Part shown: piece after piece, positions 6,665-7,596 of the stretch | Position numbering within the stretch: the first letter of the stretch is position 1 | How the letters are laid out: the number at the start of each line of letters is the position of its first letter | Source: Ventricola sp051883735 | Lineage (GTDB): Bacteria > Bacillota > Clostridia > Christensenellales > Aristaeellaceae | Assembly (NCBI GenBank): GCA_051883735.1 | Contig: JBJEUH010000037.1 | Coordinates: forward strand, 1-7,596 | Direction: 5' to 3' | Length of the DNA: 7,596 nucleotides | Made by a program: the position numbers and the translations under genes | The notes under the pieces: generated by a model | The model's database searches: none | Told to the model about the DNA's origin: nothing | Seen by the model: the letters and a program-made list of their open reading frames with translations, nothing else

Positions 6665-7245
6665 AATACGCCAAAAAACCCGCGTCTGCCTTCAGGGAGC
6701 TGCATCTGAGCTTCTCCCTCGCCGCCGTCGTCTATCTTCTGCTGGGCCTGCTCATGATCGTCGCGCCGAATACCAGCCGCAGGCTGCTGTGCACGCTGGT
6801 CGGTGTGGGCATCATGGTATACGGCCTGCTGAGCATCGTGCCCTTTTTGATGAGCAAGGGCGAAAAGCGCTTCACCTTTGACCTGCTCATCGGCATCTGC
6901 GCGCTGGCCTTCGGCCTGTTCTCGCTGATCAACCGGACATTCCTGATGGATTTCCTGTTTACTGCGCTGGGCGTGGTCGTCTGCGTCACCAGCGTGTGCG
7001 GCGTCAGCCGCGCGCTGAACCTGCGCTACTACGGCTTTGCGCGCTGGTGGGCGCCTCTGTGTGCGAACCTCGCGACCCTCGTGCTCGCGCTGTGCGTGAT
7101 CTTCTTCCCCGGCTTCTTCGGCAACATGCTGATGGTGGCCATGGGCGTCATCCTCGTCGTGGAGGCCGTCAGCGATCTGATCTCCATCCACTATCTCGGC
7201 CGCTTTGCCAAGCGCGTGTCAGCCTCCTACAACGTCGGGGATTGA
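6661..7245 (+). CDS. DUF308/HdeD-type six-helix membrane protein
   Basis: The protein has 194 residues and six predicted membrane segments, near residues 17-35, 42-63, 73-90, 95-115, 132-150 and 153-176, joined by very short loops. Helix pairs with the pattern GLLMIVAP (29-36), then LVGVGIMVYGLLSIV (46-60), recur in diverged form as a duplicated two-helix unit, and the length fits the HdeD/DUF308 family. HdeD of E. coli belongs to an acid-stress locus, but the biochemical activity of this family is unknown, so no function should be read into the name. The short N-terminus (MKYAKKPAS) is basic and probably cytosolic. The ribosome site is GAAGGA, 5 bases before the ATG. The gene stands alone between its promoter and a strong terminator, divergent from the trk operon. 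Shared stress or ion-homeostasis control with trk is only an inference from the promoter arrangement. Confidence 0.8.
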   Translation: MKYAKKPASAFRELHLSFSLAAVVYLLLGLLMIVAPNTSRRLLCTLVGVGIMVYGLLSIVPFLMSKGEKRFTFDLLIGICALAFGLFSLINRTFLMDFLFTALGVVVCVTSVCGVSRALNLRYYGFARWWAPLCANLATLVLALCVIFFPGFFGNMLMVAMGVILVVEAVSDLISIHYLGRFAKRVSASYNVGD

Positions 7246-7284
7246 GCGCGCTTTCACCATCCCGCTTCCAACAACAGACCCATC

Positions 7285-7318
7285 GGAATCCCCCGGCAGG
7301 GCCGGGGGATTCCTTCTT
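7285..7318 (+). terminator. Intrinsic terminator of the DUF308-type gene
   Basis: GGAATCCCCCGGC (7285-7297) and GCCGGGGGATTCC (7301-7313) form a perfect 13-bp stem with a 3-base loop, 39 bases after the stop codon. The tail is the weak U-tract TTCTT, but the hairpin is very stable. Confidence 0.75.
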
Positions 7319-7337
7319 CCGGGCATGCCGCTGCGCC

Positions 7338-7353
7338 GCGCATCATGATGCGC
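7338..7353. repeat. Perfect 16-base palindrome
   Basis: GCGCATCATGATGCGC is its own reverse complement over all 16 bases. It lies in non-coding DNA about 90 bp before the -35 of the promoter at 7445. It could be a dimeric regulator site; nothing links it to a known family. Confidence 0.45.
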
Positions 7354-7359
7354 TAACAC

Positions 7360-7394
7360 GGCGTCGGCGCGGGATTTATCCCCGGCCCGGCGCC
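7360..7394. repeat. GC-rich imperfect inverted repeat
   Basis: Bases 7360-7367 pair with 7387-7394 (8 bp, one G-T), then two mismatches, then 7370-7373 pair with 7381-7384 around an AT-rich loop. There is no U-tract, so it is not a typical terminator. The loop GGGATTTATC (7371-7380) recurs as GGAATTTATC at 7411-7420, exactly 40 bp downstream. Confidence 0.4.
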
Positions 7395-7427
7395 GGTGGA
7401 CAGGCAGCCCGGAATTTATCGCGCACA

Positions 7428-7473
7428 TTTTTTGCAAAAAAGGCTTGCGTTTTCCATCGCATCGTGCTATACT
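7428..7473 (+). promoter_or_regulatory. Strong promoter with AT-rich upstream element, ahead of the tRNA-like sequence
   Basis: TTGCGT (7445-7450) and TATACT (7468-7473) are separated by 17 bases, with TG one base before the -10. Directly upstream, a 14-base palindrome of six T, GC and six A (7428-7441) sits where an UP element would bind the polymerase alpha subunits. Such promoters are typical of stable RNA genes. Expected start is near 7480, about 24 bases before the tRNA-like sequence. Confidence 0.7.
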
Positions 7474-7503
7474 GAATATCGTTCTGAAACAAGTTCATCC
7501 TAT

Positions 7504-7550
7504 GGGGCATTAGCACAGTTGGTAGAACGGAGTTCTCCGATGTACGCCCC
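7504..7550 (+). ncRNA. Truncated tRNA-like element, lacking T-arm and normal anticodon arm
   Basis: GGGGC (7504-7508) pairs with GCCCC (7546-7550) like an acceptor stem. TAGCACAGTTGGTAGAACG (7511-7529) matches the usual tRNA pattern TAGCTCAGTTGGTAGAGCG at 17 of 19 positions, including the whole D-loop. The two differences break two of four D-stem pairs. Next, CGGAG/CTCCG (7528-7539) is a small hairpin with no 7-base anticodon loop, and there is no GGTTCGAATCC-type T-arm. ACACC follows the 3' arm, resembling a discriminator base plus CCA with one inserted base. At 47 bases it cannot be a normal tRNA. It may be a decayed tRNA with an internal deletion, or a transcribed tRNA mimic, since a strong promoter stands just upstream. 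The transcript's 3' end is beyond the window. Confidence 0.4.
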
Positions 7551-7569
7551 ACACCCAAGGCAGTTAATG

Positions 7570-7593
7570 GTGAATCTGCACAAAATTCGCCGG
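7570..7593 (+). repeat. Hairpin-forming 24-base repeat, copy 2
   Basis: This matches copy 1 (2371-2394) at 21 of 24 positions in the same orientation. GGTGAAT (7569-7575) pairs with ATTCGCC (7585-7591) over 7 bp with one T-G wobble, so the stem survives although the 3' arm differs from copy 1. It lies 20 bases after the tRNA-like sequence and would be on the same transcript. The window ends 3 bases later, so its full extent is unknown. Confidence 0.55.
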
Positions 7594-7596
7594 GAA

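Noticed and set aside
6529..7191. A 220-codon minus-strand frame opposite the DUF308-type gene
   Set aside because: Hydrophilic Gln/His/Asp-rich product with no motif, running through both mapped promoters; the plus strand shows a clean six-helix membrane protein with a ribosome site and a terminator.
7504..7576. A functional full-length tRNA gene
   Set aside because: No T-arm, no 7-base anticodon loop, two broken D-stem pairs, and the acceptor-like 3' arm comes after only 47 bases.
2371..7593. The two 24-base repeats as ends of a mobile element or att sites
   Set aside because: No integrase, transposase or phage gene lies between them, base composition does not change, and the enclosed genes form an intact operon and a normal single gene.
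1..7596. CRISPR array, toxin-antitoxin pair, defence genes or prophage genes
   Set aside because: There is no regularly spaced repeat series, and every convincing gene belongs to translation, K+ uptake, an oxidoreductase family or DUF308.

Overview
The window looks like chromosomal DNA of a GC-rich member of the Bacillota, probably a Clostridia-type gut anaerobe. The reasons are strong AGGAGG-type ribosome binding sites, extended -10 promoters with 17-base spacers, U-tailed intrinsic terminators, and proteins of a Clostridia type: an EF-G paralogue with a GHGSEGKTT P-loop and a two-component TrkA/TrkH potassium system. This placement is inference; no rRNA or other taxonomic marker is present.

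Left part (1-2515): an EF-G-like translation GTPase on the minus strand (140-2218), with its own promoter (2310-2338), a strong ribosome binding site and an intrinsic terminator (95-124). A second hairpin (52-86) has its U-tract on the plus strand and probably ends a convergent gene outside the window. Between the GTPase promoter and the next gene is one copy of a 24-base hairpin-forming repeat (2371-2394).

Middle part (2472-6554): a three-gene minus-strand operon read in the order trkA, trkH, Gfo/Idh/MocA oxidoreductase. The spacing is tight: 11 bases between trkA and trkH, and an ATGA overlap between trkH and the oxidoreductase. The operon has a good promoter (6526-6554), an unusual structured leader of about 125 bases, and a terminator (2472-2501). 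TrkH is the membrane K+ pore and TrkA is its cytosolic nucleotide-binding gating ring. The oxidoreductase is an unexpected, translationally coupled partner of unknown substrate.

Right part (6564-7596): a divergent plus-strand gene for a six-helix DUF308/HdeD-type membrane protein (6661-7245). Its promoter lies back-to-back with the trk promoter, and a 15-codon ORF may precede it. A perfect 13-bp terminator hairpin follows. The remaining roughly 280 bases have no protein gene. They hold palindromes, a GC-rich hairpin, a strong promoter with an AT-rich upstream element, and a 47-base tRNA-like sequence that keeps a 5-bp acceptor-like helix and a near-consensus D-arm but lacks a T-arm and a normal anticodon arm. 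The second copy of the 24-base repeat lies just after it, at the window edge.

Most of the window is ordinary housekeeping and ion-homeostasis content. No clear undescribed multi-gene system is visible. The best leads are the tRNA-like element with its promoter, the paired hairpin repeat, and the structured trk leader.
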